From Candidatus Nanopelagicales bacterium (GTDB lineage Bacteria; Actinomycetota; Actinomycetes; S36-B12; CAIYMF01): a stretch of 64,000 bases of DNA. Shown here piece by piece: positions 46,077 to 62,101 of this stretch (position 1 is its first letter; the number at the start of each line of letters is the position of its first letter). The notes beneath the pieces are model-generated. The model did not search any database. It saw only the letters and a program-made list of their open reading frames with translations, and was not told where the DNA came from. Position numbers and translations under genes: made by a program. The stretch is from NCBI GenBank assembly GCA_025456065.1, contig JALOLH010000010.1:1-64000 (forward strand). Reading direction: 5' to 3'.

Positions 46077-46565
46077 GTGTCGAACGACTACGCCAAGGCC
46101 CTCGGCGCCAAGCTGCGGCAGGTCCGCAACCAGCAGGGCCTGAGCCTGCAGGGCGTCGAGGCGAAGTCCGGTGGCGTGTGGAAGGCCGTCGTCGTCGGCT
46201 CCTACGAGCGCGGCGACCGCGCCGTGACCGTGCAGCGCCTCGCCGAGCTGGCCGAGTTCTACGGCGTCCCCGTGACCGAGCTGCTCCCCGAGCCGGCCAG
46301 CCCGGCGATCATCGAGCCACCCCCGCGGTTGGTCATCGACCTCGAACGGCTGGGCCGGGTGCCGGCCGAGAAGGCCGGTCCGCTGGCTCGGTACGTCGCG
46401 GCCATCCAGGCCCAGCGCGGCGACTACAACGGCCGGGTGCTGTCCATCCGGCAGGACGACCTGCGCACGCTCGCGGTGATCTACGACGAGGCCCCCGGGC
46501 CCCTGGCCGAGCAGCTCATCGAGTGGGGGGTGCTCAACCCCGAGGCCCGCCGCGCCGTCGACTGA
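46077..46565 (+). CDS. bldD: BldD-type XRE-family transcriptional regulator
   Basis: YAKALGAKLRQVRNQQGLSLQGVEAKSGGVWKAVVVGSYERGDRAVTVQRLAELAEFYGVP; C-terminal RGDYNGRVLSIRQDDLRTLAVIYDE. Confidence 0.93.
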   Translation: MSNDYAKALGAKLRQVRNQQGLSLQGVEAKSGGVWKAVVVGSYERGDRAVTVQRLAELAEFYGVPVTELLPEPASPAIIEPPPRLVIDLERLGRVPAEKAGPLARYVAAIQAQRGDYNGRVLSIRQDDLRTLAVIYDEAPGPLAEQLIEWGVLNPEARRAVD

Positions 46566-46672
46566 TTCCGACGAGGTCGGGCCGTCGCCCGGTGGGCAGG
46601 GCCGGCCGGAGGACGCCGGCAGCCCGACCGACACGCTCAGGGACCCGACCCGGGCCGGGCCGGATCGGCCGG

Positions 46673-46678
46673 TAGCAT
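46673..46678 (+). promoter_or_regulatory. Candidate -10 (TAGCAT) of the pyr operon
   Basis: TAGCAT about 20 nt upstream of the PyrR-like leader motif. Confidence 0.45.
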
Positions 46679-46698
46679 GTGCCCCGCACGATGCCCTC

Positions 46699-48207
<1,509 letters not shown>

Positions 48208-48211
<4 letters not shown>

Positions 48212-49533
48212 CCTCGAACGGGACCACGTACCTGCTCACCGACGTCCGTCCGCTCGGCGGGGACCCGGTGGACGTGCGCATCGACGGGGAGTCGATCGGG
48301 GCGATCGGCACCCGTGGCTCCCTGGCCGCCGAGGGTGCCCACGTCGTCGCCGGCGCAGGTCGCGTCCTGCTGCCCGGGCTGGTCGACCTGCACACCCACC
48401 TGCGCGAACCGGGCCGCGAGGATGCCGAGACGGTGGCCACGGGGTCCGCGGCGGCAGCGCTCGGCGGGTTCACCGCGGTCCACGCCATGGCGAACACCGA
48501 GCCGGTCGCGGACACCGCCGGGGTGGTCGAGCAGGTGTGGCACCTGGGCCAGCAGGCCGGCCTGGTCGACGTGTTCCCGGTGGGGGCGGTGACGGTCGGA
48601 CTGCGCGGCGAACGGTTGGCCGAGCTCGGCGCGATGGCCGACTCGACGGCGGGCGTGCGGGTGTTCTCCGACGACGGCCGGTGCGTGTCCGACGCCGTCC
48701 TGATGCGCCGCGCGCTGGAGTACGTCAAGGCCTTCGACGGCGTCATCGCCCAGCACTCCCAGGAGCCCCGGCTCACCGCCGACGCCCAGATGAACGAGGG
48801 CGAGCTGTCGGGCCGGCTGGGGCTGCGCGGCTGGCCGGCGGTCGCCGAGGAGGCGATCATCGCCCGCGACGTGCTGCTCGCCGATCACGTCGGGTCGCGG
48901 CTGCACGTCTGCCACGTCTCGACCGCCGGGTCGGTGGAGATCATCCGCTGGGCGAAGTCCCGCGGGATCGCGGTCACCGCGGAGGTGACGCCGCACCACC
49001 TGCTGCTCACCGAGGACCTCGCGACCAGCTACGACCCGGTGTTCAAGGTGAACCCGCCGCTGCGCCGACCGGCGGACGTGGCCGCGGTCCGCGAGGCCCT
49101 CGCCGACGGCACCATCGACATCGTCGCCACCGACCATGCCCCGCATCCCGTCGAGGACAAGGAGTGCGAGTGGAACGTGGCCGCGTTCGGCATGCTCGGC
49201 CTCGAGCAGGCGCTGGCCGTGGTGATCGAGACGATGGTCGCCCCCGGCCTGCTGGACTGGGCCGGCGTGGCGGACCGCCTGTCCTCGGCCCCGGCCCGGA
49301 TCGGGCGCCGGACCGGCCACGGGACCCCCGTCGAGGTCGGCCAGCCGGCCAACCTCGTGCTGGTCGACCCGTGGGCCCGCCGTCCGGTCGACCCGGCCGC
49401 CTCGGCCTCGCGCAGCCGCAACAACCCCTACGCCGGCCGTGACCTGCCCGCCCCCGTCGTGGCCACGTTCCTGCGCGGCCGACCCACCGTGCTCGACGGT
49501 GCCCTGTGCGCCCCGGCCGGGCCTCGTCCATGA
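48208..49533 (+). CDS. pyrC: Dihydroorotase
   Basis: [37 protein letters not shown]. Confidence 0.96.
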
Positions 49534-50087
49534 CGGGTGCGTTGCTCCCGCTCGCCGAGTCGGCGCCCGTGACCCAGTGGGGCCCACGGCTGCTGCTCAC
49601 CCTGGCGACGCTGGCGATCCTGGGCCTGGCGGTCTGGGGCATGCGGCGCGGCTGGCGCGCCCGGGGCACGCGGCAGGCCGACGTGCCGACCCCGCCCGCG
49701 CCCCCGACCGACCTGGCGCCCGACCCCGCCGTGGGCGTGCCAGGGCTCTACGTGGCCACCACGAGCGCCGAGGACCTGCTCGACCGGATCGTCGTCCACG
49801 GCCTCGGTCACCGGGGCCGGGCGGTCCTCACCGTGACCGACCGCGGGGTGCTGGTCGACCGGGTCGGCGAGGCGCCGGTCTGGATCCCGCTGGCCGACCT
49901 GCGCGGCGTCCGGCTGGGGTCGGGGCAGGCCCAGAAGGCCTTCGAGGCCGGCGGGCTGATCCTGGTCCGCTGGGTGCTCGGGCCGCGCGAGGTCGAGACC
50001 GGGTTCCGCGCCGACGTCCCCGAGCAGCACATCGCCACGGCCACCGCACTGCGCGCGCTGGTCCCGACCGCCGGAGGCACCGCATGA
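49530..50087 (+). CDS. Single-TM membrane protein encoded between pyrC and carA (possible bacterial PH-like domain)
   Basis: [25 protein letters not shown] overlaps on both sides; cytosolic region [47 protein letters not shown]. Confidence 0.75.
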   Translation: MTGALLPLAESAPVTQWGPRLLLTLATLAILGLAVWGMRRGWRARGTRQADVPTPPAPPTDLAPDPAVGVPGLYVATTSAEDLLDRIVVHGLGHRGRAVLTVTDRGVLVDRVGEAPVWIPLADLRGVRLGSGQAQKAFEAGGLILVRWVLGPREVETGFRADVPEQHIATATALRALVPTAGGTA

Positions 50088-51314
50088 CCCCCACCATCCC
50101 CGTCGCGGCGGAGGGAACCCACCATCCGGGTGCCGGTTCCGTCCACGCCAACCGTCCGGCGGCCCCGCAGCCGGCCGTGCTCGTCCTCGAGGACGGCCGC
50201 GTGTTCCGCGGGGACTCGTACGGCGCGATCGGCACGACCGTCGGCGAGGCCGTGTTCGCGACCGGGATGTCGGGCTACCAGGAGACCCTCACCGACCCCT
50301 CCTACCACCGCCAGGTGGTCGTCATGACCGCCCCGCACATCGGCAACACCGGCGTGAACGACGAGGATCCCGAGTCCGGGCGCATCTGGGTGGCCGGCTA
50401 CGTGGTGCGCGACCCGGCCCGACGGCCGTCGAGCTGGCGGTCCCGGCGAACCCTCGACGAGGAGCTCGCCCGGTACGGCGTCGTCGGCATCAGCGGGGTG
50501 GACACCCGGGCCCTCACCCGACACCTGCGCGAACGCGGGGCCATGCGGGCGGGGATCTTCTCGGGGGAGGCCGCAGCGCAGCCGTTCGAGGCCATGCACG
50601 CCACCGTCCTGGCCAGCCCGCCCATGGCCGGCGCGGACCTCACCGCGGAGGTGAGCACCGCGGCCGAGTACACCGTCGAGCCCGCGGGCCGGGCGCGGGG
50701 CACCGTGCTGGCCGTCGACCTCGGCATCAAGACGATGACCCCGGTCCGGATGGCCGAGCGCGGCCTGCGGGTGCACGTGCTGCCGGCCGGCACGACGCCC
50801 GAGGAGCTGGTCGCCCGGGCCCGTGCGGTCACCGGCCCGGTGGGGGTGTTCTTCTCCAACGGCCCGGGGGACCCGGCGACGGCCGACCACGCCGTGGCCC
50901 TCATGCGCGCGGTGCTCGCCGCGCGCATCCCGACGTTCGGCATCTGCTTCGGCAACCAGGTGCTCGGCCGTGCCCTGGGCTTCGGCACCTACAAGCTCGG
51001 CTACGGCCACCGCGGGATCAACCAGCCGGTGGCCGACCGGGCGACCGGGCGCGTCGAGGTGACCGCGCACAACCACGGCTTCGCGGTCGACGCCCCCCTG
51101 GACCGCGTCAGCGACACGGAGTTCGGCCGGGTCGAGGTGAGCCACGTGTGCCTCAACGACGACGTGGTCGAGGGCCTGCGCTGCCTGGACGTGCCGGCCT
51201 TCTCCGTGCAGTACCACCCCGAGGCGGCGGCCGGGCCGCACGACTCGGCGTACCTGTTCGACCGCTTCGTCGCCCTGATGGGCGCGGACGACCCGCAGCC
51301 GAGGGAGGCCGCGC

Positions 51315-51331
<17 letters not shown>
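50084..51331 (+). CDS. carA: Carbamoyl-phosphate synthase small subunit
   Basis: [70 protein letters not shown]. Confidence 0.96.
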
Positions 51332-54619
<3,288 letters not shown>

Positions 54620-54620
<1 letters not shown>

Positions 54621-55471
54621 TGGCGCCGGTCCAGGTCACCGCGGAGGTGGTGGGGCTGCGGCGCGCCGGCGCCTACCACCACATGACCCTGCTCGCCCCG
54701 GGCATCCCGGAGGGGACCCGGCCCGGGCACTTCGTGGCCCTGGCCGTGGGCGGGGAGGGCTCGGGCATGCTGCTGCGGCGGGCCTTCTCGATCCACAAGG
54801 TGGCGCCGGGCAGCGCCGGCACCGTGGAGATCGTCTTCGCCACCCACGGGCAGGGCACCCGGTGGCTGGCCGACCGGCGGCGCGGCGACAAGCTCGACGT
54901 GATCGGCCCGCTGGGCCGGCCGTTCACCCTCCCCCGGGAGCCGGTGGCCTGCGTCCTGGTCGCCGGGGGCTACGGCGCCGCCCCGCTGTTCGCCCTGTCC
55001 GAGCAGCTGCGGGCCCGCGGCTGCCGGGTCGACATGGTGCTCGGCGCCGCCAGCGAGGACCGGCTGTTCGGGGTGCTGGAGGCCCGGCGCACGTCGGCCT
55101 CGGTCACCGTGACGACCGACGACGGCTCCGCGGGCATCCGCGGCCGGGTGACCGACCCGCTGCCCGAGATCATCCGCGCCGCCGGGGCCGACGTGGTCTA
55201 CGCCTGCGGCCCGATGGCGATGCTGGCGGCCGTGGCCGAGGTGGCGGCCGGGCTCGGCGCGCACAGCCAGTGCGCGGTCGAGGAGGCGATGGCCTGCGGG
55301 ATCGGGGTCTGCATGACCTGCGTGCTGCCGGTCCGCGGCGCCGACGGCGTCACCCGCATGGTGCGCTCGTGCACGGACGGGCCGGTCTTCCGGGGCAGCG
55401 ACGTGCGGTGGGCCGACGTCGGCAGCGTGCCCCCCGACACCCTCGGCGCGCCCGTGGCGGGCGGCCACTGA
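54620..55471 (+). CDS. pyrK: Dihydroorotate dehydrogenase electron-transfer subunit
   Basis: LLRRAFSIHKV flavin-binding region; VLVAGGYGAAPL; CAVEEAMACGIGVCMTC [2Fe-2S] cysteines. Confidence 0.93.
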
Positions 55472-56496
55472 TGGCCACGCCAGCACCGGCGGGACGTCCG
55501 CTCGACCCCGTGCAGGTGGACCTGTCGACCCGCCTGGCCACCCTGCGCCTGCCCGACCCGGTGCTCACGGCCTCGGGCTGCGCGGCGGCTGGCCGGGAGC
55601 TCGCGCCGTTCCTCGACCTCGCCGCGATCGGCGGCGTCGTCACGAAGTCGATCATGCTCGAGCCGCGCTCCGGACGGCCCACCCCGCGCATGGCCGAGAC
55701 TCCCTCCGGGATGCTCAACTCGATCGGGCTGCAGGGGCCGGGCGTCGAGGCGTTCGTCGCCAAGGACCTGCGGTGGCTGCGGGAGCACGGCGTGCGGACC
55801 ATCGTCTCGATCGCGGGGGGCTCCACCCAGGAGTACCAGCGGCTGGCCCAGCGGCTGCGCCACGAGCCGGGCATCGCCGCGATCGAGGTCAACATCTCCT
55901 GCCCGAACGTCGAGTCGCGCGGGCAGGTGTTCGCCTGCGACCCGTTCTCCGCCGCCCAGGTGGTGCAGGTGGTGCGCCGGCACACGGCACCCGACGTCCC
56001 GGTGCTGGCCAAGCTCAGCCCGGACGTCACCGACATCGTCGCGATCGCCCGGTCCGTGCGCGAGGCCGGCGCGGACGGCCTGTCGATGATCAACACGCTG
56101 CTCGGGATGGTCATCGACCCGGACACGATGCGTCCGCTGCTGGGCGGGATGACCGGGGGCCTGTCCGGCCCGGCGATCCGCCCCGTCGCGGTGCGCGCGG
56201 TCTGGCAGGTGCACGCCGCCTACCCGGACCTGCCGATCCTCGGGATGGGCGGCATCCGGACCGGCCGCGACGCCTTCGAGTTCCTGCTCGCGGGGGCCAG
56301 CGCGGTCTCCGTGGGCACGGCGGTGTTCAACGACCCGTCGGCGCTCGCGCGGATCTCCGCCGAGCTGCGCGGGCTGCTGGCCGCGCGGGGGATCGCCCGG
56401 CTGTCCGACGTGGTCGGGCTCGGCCACGTGCAGCAGGCCCGCCACGTGGCGGCCCAGGCCGCCCGGCGGGCGGCGCAGGAGGAGGCCCTGGCATGA
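55471..56496 (+). CDS. pyrD: Dihydroorotate dehydrogenase catalytic subunit (class 1B)
   Basis: [64 protein letters not shown]. Confidence 0.94.
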   Translation: MATPAPAGRPLDPVQVDLSTRLATLRLPDPVLTASGCAAAGRELAPFLDLAAIGGVVTKSIMLEPRSGRPTPRMAETPSGMLNSIGLQGPGVEAFVAKDLRWLREHGVRTIVSIAGGSTQEYQRLAQRLRHEPGIAAIEVNISCPNVESRGQVFACDPFSAAQVVQVVRRHTAPDVPVLAKLSPDVTDIVAIARSVREAGADGLSMINTLLGMVIDPDTMRPLLGGMTGGLSGPAIRPVAVRAVWQVHAAYPDLPILGMGGIRTGRDAFEFLLAGASAVSVGTAVFNDPSALARISAELRGLLAARGIARLSDVVGLGHVQQARHVAAQAARRAAQEEALA

Positions 56497-57224
56497 CCGG
56501 AACCCCGACCGACCCGTGGCGGGCTCCCATCGCGGTCGCCCTGGACGCCCCCGACCGGGGCACCGCCCTGGCGTGGGCCGCGGCGGTCGCGCCGCACGTC
56601 GCGGTGCTCAAGGTCGGCCTGGAGGCCTACCTGCGCGACGGGGCGCCGATCGTCGGGGCGCTGCGCGACGCGGCACCCGCGTGCGGGATCTTCCTGGACC
56701 TCAAGCTCCACGACATCCCGAACACGGTCCGCGGTGCGGCGCGCAGCGTCGCACCCCTGGTCCCGGCGTACCTGACGGTGCACGCCAGCGGTGGCCCGGC
56801 GATGATCGCCGCGGCCGCCGAGGCCCTGCCCGCCACCGCCGTCACGGCCGTGACGGTGCTGACCTCGTTGTCCGAGGACGACCTCGCGGCGATCGGCCTG
56901 CGCGGCCCGGCCCGCGACGCGGCCGTCCGGCTGGCGACGATGGCCGTGCGCGCCGGGGCGCGCGCGATCGTCTGCTCCCCGCAGGAGGTGGCCGCGGTCC
57001 GGGAGGCGGTCGCCGACGAGGACGTCACCCTGATCACGCCCGGCGTCCGGCCGGCTGCCGGCGAGGGCAGCGGCGTGGGCGACCAGGCCCGGGTGGCCAC
57101 CCCCGAGCAGGCGCTGGCCGACGGCGCCGACCTGCTCGTGGTCGGGCGACCGATCACCGCGGCCGCGGACCCGGCCGGTGCGGCCCGGGCCCTCGCCGCG
57201 GCGCTGCGGGAGGTGCGCGCGTGA
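56493..57224 (+). CDS. pyrF: Orotidine 5'-phosphate decarboxylase
   Basis: [50 protein letters not shown]. Confidence 0.95.
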   Translation: MTGTPTDPWRAPIAVALDAPDRGTALAWAAAVAPHVAVLKVGLEAYLRDGAPIVGALRDAAPACGIFLDLKLHDIPNTVRGAARSVAPLVPAYLTVHASGGPAMIAAAAEALPATAVTAVTVLTSLSEDDLAAIGLRGPARDAAVRLATMAVRAGARAIVCSPQEVAAVREAVADEDVTLITPGVRPAAGEGSGVGDQARVATPEQALADGADLLVVGRPITAAADPAGAARALAAALREVRA

Positions 57225-58099
57225 GCCTGCCGCCGCCACCGCTCACGGCCGAGGCGCGGTCCGCCGCGGGCGCCCGCGGGGTGGCCGCCCGCCAGCTGCG
57301 AGCCTCGGTGCGCGCCGGCCTGCGGGACGGCACGGTCCGGCTCGCCGACGTCCTCGTCGACGCGCGCCGCGACGACGACCGGGGCCGGGCGCTGGCCCGC
57401 ATGCGCGTGGTCGACCTGCTCGCCAGCTTCCCGCGCATCGGTCCGGTCCGCGCCGCCGCGCTCATGGAGCGGGTGGGCATCGCCGCCAACCGTCGGCTCG
57501 GCGGCCTCGGCCACCACCAGGCGGACGCCCTGCTGGAGGCGTTCGGCGAGCCGCCGCCCTCCGGTCGGCTCGTGGTGCTCACCGGGCCCAGCGGCGTGGG
57601 CAAGGGCACGGTCGTGACCCACCTGCGGCGGATGCGTCCGGACCTCTGGGTCTCGGTCTCGGCCACGACCAGGGCCCCGCGCTCGGGCGAGGTCGACGGC
57701 GTCGACTACCTGTTCTGGCCGCTGGAGCGCTTCGCGGCCACGGTCCGGGAGGGTGGGTTCCTCGAGTGGGCGGAGTTCGCCGGGCACCGGTACGGCACGC
57801 CCCGCGAACCCGTGGCCGAACGCCTGCGCAGCGGGCAGCCGGTGCTGCTCGAGATCGAGCTGCAGGGCGCCCGGCAGGTCCGCGCGGCGATGCCCGAGGC
57901 AGTCACGGTGTTCCTCGCACCGCCCAGCTGGGCCGACCTCGAGTCCCGGCTGCGCGGCCGTGGCACCGAGGACGACGCCGCCATCGGCCGGCGGCTCGCC
58001 CGGGCGCGGGAGGAGCTGTCGGCGGCCGGCGAGTTCGACGCCGTGGTGGTCAACGACGACGTCGTCCGGGCGGCGGCCGAGTTGGTAGACTTGCTGTGA
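57221..58099 (+). CDS. gmk: Fusion protein: N-terminal mycobacterial-type integration host factor (mIHF) plus C-terminal guanylate kinase
   Basis: 293 aa continuous ORF from GTG 57221; N-terminus [32 protein letters not shown]...[41 protein letters not shown]-terminus [16 protein letters not shown]...[20 protein letters not shown]. Confidence 0.93.
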   Translation: MSLPPPPLTAEARSAAGARGVAARQLRASVRAGLRDGTVRLADVLVDARRDDDRGRALARMRVVDLLASFPRIGPVRAAALMERVGIAANRRLGGLGHHQADALLEAFGEPPPSGRLVVLTGPSGVGKGTVVTHLRRMRPDLWVSVSATTRAPRSGEVDGVDYLFWPLERFAATVREGGFLEWAEFAGHRYGTPREPVAERLRSGQPVLLEIELQGARQVRAAMPEAVTVFLAPPSWADLESRLRGRGTEDDAAIGRRLARAREELSAAGEFDAVVVNDDVVRAAAELVDLL

Positions 58100-58173
58100 T
58101 CCGCGCAGTGCCGACGCCCCGCGTCCGGCACGCGCCCAGCGACCGCATCCCGTTCAGCCACAGGAGGGCCCCC

Positions 58174-58479
58174 GTGTCCGGCACCCACACCCGCCCGGAG
58201 GGCATCACCTACCCCCCGATCGACGACCTGCTCGCCACGACCCCCTCGAAGTACTCGCTGGTGATCGAGGCCGCCAAGCGCGCCCGCCAGATCAACGCCT
58301 ACTACTCGCAGCTCAGCGAGGGCCTGCTGGAGTACGTCGGGCCGGTGGTCGAGACCCAGGTGCAGGAGAAGCCGCTGTCGATCGCGCTGCGCGAGATCAA
58401 CGAGGGGCTGCTCACCATCGAGGCGATCGAGCCCGGTGAGCAGTCGGAGGGCCCGGAGGTCCCCGAGGAGTCCTTCTGA
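58174..58479 (+). CDS. rpoZ: DNA-directed RNA polymerase subunit omega
   Basis: [38 protein letters not shown]. Confidence 0.95.
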   Translation: MSGTHTRPEGITYPPIDDLLATTPSKYSLVIEAAKRARQINAYYSQLSEGLLEYVGPVVETQVQEKPLSIALREINEGLLTIEAIEPGEQSEGPEVPEESF

Positions 58480-59750
58480 GCAGCGGGGTCGCCCCGACCG
58501 GGGCGGCCACCGGACGGCGCGCCAGCATCGTGCTCGGCGTGGCCGGCGGCATCGCCGCCTACAAGGTCGCCCACCTGCTGCGCGTGCTCACCGAGGACGG
58601 CCACGCCGTGCGGGTCGTGCCCACCGAGGCGGCGCTGCAGTTCGTGGGCCGCGCCACGTGGGCAGCCCTCTCCGGTCAGCCCGTCCACACCAGCGTCTGG
58701 GACGACGTCGAGGGCGTGGGGCACGTGCGGGTCGGCAAGGCGGCCGACCTGGTCGTGGTCGCGCCGGCGACTGCGGACCTGCTCGCGCGCGCGGTGGCGG
58801 GCCGCGCGGACGACCTGCTGACCGCGACCCTGCTGACCGCCACCTGCCCGGTGCTCATGGTGCCGGCGATGCACACCGAGATGTGGCTGCACCCGGCCAC
58901 CCAGGCCAACGTGGCCACGCTGCGCCAGCGCGGTGTCCTCGTCCTCGACCCGGCCGTCGGCCGGCTGACCGGGACCGACACCGGCCCGGGCCGGCTGCCC
59001 GAGCCCGAGGCGATCGCCGCGGCCGTCGCCGCCGTGCTGCACACCGGCGGTCGTGCCGACCTCGCCCCGCTGCGCGTGGTGGTCAGTGCCGGGGGGACCC
59101 GGGAGCCCGTCGACCCGGTCCGGTTCCTCGGCAACCGCTCGAGCGGGCGACAGGGGTACGCCCTGGCGGCGGCGGCAGCCGCCCGCGGGGCGGCGGTCAC
59201 CCTGGTGAGCGCCAACGTCGAGCTGGCGGATCCCGCCGGCGTGAGCGTGGTCCGGGTCGGCACCGCGTGCGAGCTCCAGGAGGCGGTCGTCGCGGCTGCC
59301 GCCGACGCCGACGTCGTCGTCATGGCCGCTGCGGTGGCGGACTTCCGCCCCGCCGACATGGCCGCGGAGAAGATCAAGAAGGACGCCACCAGCGAGGGCG
59401 TGCCCGCGCCGATCGCCCTGGTCCGCAACCCCGACGTGCTCGCCGGCCTGGTCGCCGCCCGCCGGGACGGCTCGCTGGGCATCGGCACCATCCTGGTCGG
59501 CTTCGCTGCCGAGACCGGTGACGCCGAGGGCGACCCGCTCGACCACGCGCGGGCCAAGCTGGCGCGCAAGGGCGTCGACCTGCTGGTCGCCAACGACGTG
59601 GGCGGCGGCGCGGTCTTCGGGCAGGCGGACACCACCGTGCACCTGCTCACCCCGGACGGTGCCGTCGAGGGCCCCATCGCGGGCAGCAAGGCCGAGGTCG
59701 CCCACGCCGTCTGGAGCCGCGTGGTCGGGCTGCGCGCCGCGAGCACGTAG
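58476..59750 (+). CDS. coaBC: Bifunctional phosphopantothenoylcysteine decarboxylase/phosphopantothenate-cysteine ligase
   Basis: [63 protein letters not shown] start at 58476 proposed (GTG 58530 is the ORF-track start). Confidence 0.93.
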   Translation: MSSGVAPTGAATGRRASIVLGVAGGIAAYKVAHLLRVLTEDGHAVRVVPTEAALQFVGRATWAALSGQPVHTSVWDDVEGVGHVRVGKAADLVVVAPATADLLARAVAGRADDLLTATLLTATCPVLMVPAMHTEMWLHPATQANVATLRQRGVLVLDPAVGRLTGTDTGPGRLPEPEAIAAAVAAVLHTGGRADLAPLRVVVSAGGTREPVDPVRFLGNRSSGRQGYALAAAAAARGAAVTLVSANVELADPAGVSVVRVGTACELQEAVVAAAADADVVVMAAAVADFRPADMAAEKIKKDATSEGVPAPIALVRNPDVLAGLVAARRDGSLGIGTILVGFAAETGDAEGDPLDHARAKLARKGVDLLVANDVGGGAVFGQADTTVHLLTPDGAVEGPIAGSKAEVAHAVWSRVVGLRAAST

Positions 59751-59784
59751 GATCGGGCCCACCCCGGGCCGCTGGTGCCCGATC
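59751..59784 (+). promoter_or_regulatory. Hairpin in the coaBC-metK intergenic region (GATCGGGC...GCCCGATC)
   Basis: Perfect 8-bp arms 59751-59758 / 59777-59784 with further ACC/GGT pairing inside; terminator or metK leader structure. Confidence 0.5.
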
Positions 59785-59808
59785 CCAAACCCTCAGAAGG
59801 GCCAGCAC

Positions 59809-61020
59809 ATGACCTTGCGCCTGTTCACCTCCGAGTCGGTCACCGAGGGCCATCCCGACAAGATGGCCGACCAGATCAGCGACGCCATCCTCGACGACCT
59901 GCTGCGCCAGGACCCGCGCTCGCGGGTGGCCGTGGAGACGCTGCTCACCACGGGCCAGGTCCACGTCGCCGGCGAGGTCACCACCGAGGGCTACGCCGAG
60001 GTGATGGACATCGTCCGCGGCGTCGTGCTCTCGATCGGGTACGACCACTCCGAGAAGGGCTTCGACGGCGAATCCTGCGGCGTGCAGGTCTCGATCGGCC
60101 GGCAGTCCCCGGACATCGCGCAGGGCGTCGACGACGCGTTCGAGGAGCGCGTCGAGGGTTCCAACGACGCGCTGGACCGCCAGGGCGCGGGCGACCAGGG
60201 CCTCATGTTCGGCTTCGCCTGCACCGACACCCCCGAGCTCATGCCCCTGCCGATCCACCTCGCCCACCGGTTGGCCGAGCAGCTCACCCACGTGCGCAAG
60301 TCCGGCCAGCTGCCGTACCTGCGCGCCGACGGCAAGACCCAGGTGACCATCGGCTACGACGGCACCCAGGCGGTCACGATCGACACCGTCGTGGTCTCCT
60401 CGCAGCACGCCGCCCATGTCGACCTCCAGAAGCAGCTGGCCCCCGAGATCCGCAAGTTCGTCGTCGAGCCGGTCCTGGCCGGCGTCGACCTCGACTCCTC
60501 GTCGACCCGCCTGCTGGTGAACCCCACCGGCCGGTTCGTGACCGGTGGGCCGATGGGGGACGCCGGGCTGACCGGCCGCAAGATCATCGTGGACACGTAC
60601 GGCGGCTTCGCCCGCCACGGGGGTGGCGCCTTCTCCGGCAAGGACCCGTCCAAGGTGGACCGCTCCGCCGCCTACGCGATGCGGTGGGTGGCCAAGAACG
60701 TCGTCGCCGCCGGACTGGCCAGCAAGTGCGAGGTGCAGGTCGCCTACGCGATCGGCAAGGCGCATCCCGTCGGCCTGTTCGTCGAGACCTTCGGCACCGG
60801 GGTGGTGCCCGACCCGCAGATCCAGGACGCCGTCCTCGAGGTGTTCGACCTGCGGCCCGGCGCGATCATCCGCGACCTGCAGCTGCTCGACACCAAGCTC
60901 GTCCAGTACCGGCCCACGGCGGCCTACGGGCACTTCGGCCGGGACTCCTCCGCCGGCTCCACGTTCACCTGGGAGCGGCTGGACCGGGTCGCGGCGCTGC
61001 AGTCGGCGGCCGGCATCTGA
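59809..61020 (+). CDS. metK: S-adenosylmethionine synthetase
   Basis: [61 protein letters not shown]. Confidence 0.98.
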   Translation: MTLRLFTSESVTEGHPDKMADQISDAILDDLLRQDPRSRVAVETLLTTGQVHVAGEVTTEGYAEVMDIVRGVVLSIGYDHSEKGFDGESCGVQVSIGRQSPDIAQGVDDAFEERVEGSNDALDRQGAGDQGLMFGFACTDTPELMPLPIHLAHRLAEQLTHVRKSGQLPYLRADGKTQVTIGYDGTQAVTIDTVVVSSQHAAHVDLQKQLAPEIRKFVVEPVLAGVDLDSSSTRLLVNPTGRFVTGGPMGDAGLTGRKIIVDTYGGFARHGGGAFSGKDPSKVDRSAAYAMRWVAKNVVAAGLASKCEVQVAYAIGKAHPVGLFVETFGTGVVPDPQIQDAVLEVFDLRPGAIIRDLQLLDTKLVQYRPTAAYGHFGRDSSAGSTFTWERLDRVAALQSAAGI

Positions 61021-61952
61021 GCACCCCGCTCGCGCTGCCGCGCGGCTTCGCCGCGGCGCCGATCGGTCCGGCTGACGTCGACGCGGTCGTCGCGCTGGTG
61101 CGAGCGTGCGAGGCGCACGACAGCGGGGTGCCGATGTACGAGCGCGCCGACCTCGCCGGCGATCTCAGCCTCGTCGACCCCACGGCCGCCTCGCGCGTCG
61201 TCCGAGCCGCCTCGGGCCCGCCCGTGGCCTGGGGCCTCGTGCTGGGGCGGCGCTGCTTCGCCGACGTCCATCCGGACGCGCGTGGCCGCGGGATCGGACG
61301 GGCGCTGGTGGCATGGTCGGTCGCGGTCGCCTCGGCGGCCGGCAGCGATCGCGTCGGGCAGACGATCGAGGACACCCGGACCGACGCGGTGGACCTGCTG
61401 CGGTCGATGGGTGCCGCGCCCGTGCGCACGTCGTGGATCCTGCGCCGCGCGCTCGACCCGTCGGGCCCGGCCCCGACGGTGGGGGAGCCACCGGCCGGGC
61501 TCGCCATCCGCGCGGCGGCGCCTGCCGAGCACGACCGGGTCCTGGAGCTGCTCGAGCGTGCCTTCGCCCAGTGGCCGGACCGTCCGCCGAGCACGCTCGC
61601 GGCCTGGCGAGCGGCGGTGACGCAGCGCGAGGGGTTCCAGCCCGAGGACCTGCGGGTCGCCGTCGCGTGGGACGGGACCCTCGTGGGCGGGATGCACCTG
61701 CTCGACGACGGGAGCGAGATCTGGGTGGACAAGCTGGGCACCGACCCCGAGCACCAGGGGCGCGGGGTCGGCCGCGCGCTGCTCGCGCATGCGTTCGTCG
61801 TGGCGCACGGCCGGCGGCGCTCGGCGGCCCTGCTCTCGACCGACTCGAACACCGGTGCCCTGCGCTTCTACCAGCGGCTCGGGATGGTGGTCACGCGGTC
61901 GTTCACGCACTGGGCGATCCCGTGCGTGCCCGGCCCACCGCCACCGGGCTGA
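61017..61952 (+). CDS. GNAT-family protein with two tandem acetyltransferase domains
   Basis: [17 protein letters not shown] and [19 protein letters not shown] motifs in two halves; CTG start at 61017 proposed. Confidence 0.85.
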   Translation: MSTPLALPRGFAAAPIGPADVDAVVALVRACEAHDSGVPMYERADLAGDLSLVDPTAASRVVRAASGPPVAWGLVLGRRCFADVHPDARGRGIGRALVAWSVAVASAAGSDRVGQTIEDTRTDAVDLLRSMGAAPVRTSWILRRALDPSGPAPTVGEPPAGLAIRAAAPAEHDRVLELLERAFAQWPDRPPSTLAAWRAAVTQREGFQPEDLRVAVAWDGTLVGGMHLLDDGSEIWVDKLGTDPEHQGRGVGRALLAHAFVVAHGRRRSAALLSTDSNTGALRFYQRLGMVVTRSFTHWAIPCVPGPPPPG

Positions 61953-62101
61953 CCCCGGCCGGACCCCCGCGCGGCGCCGACCTGACCCCGGGGGAGCCGA
62001 GCGGGCATGCCGACGGGTGGCGCGGACGGCAACCGGCTGCTGGGGCGCGGGTCGTGGACGGTGCGAGCCGGGATGTCGGTGCGTTCGGCCAGACTGGCCC
62101 C

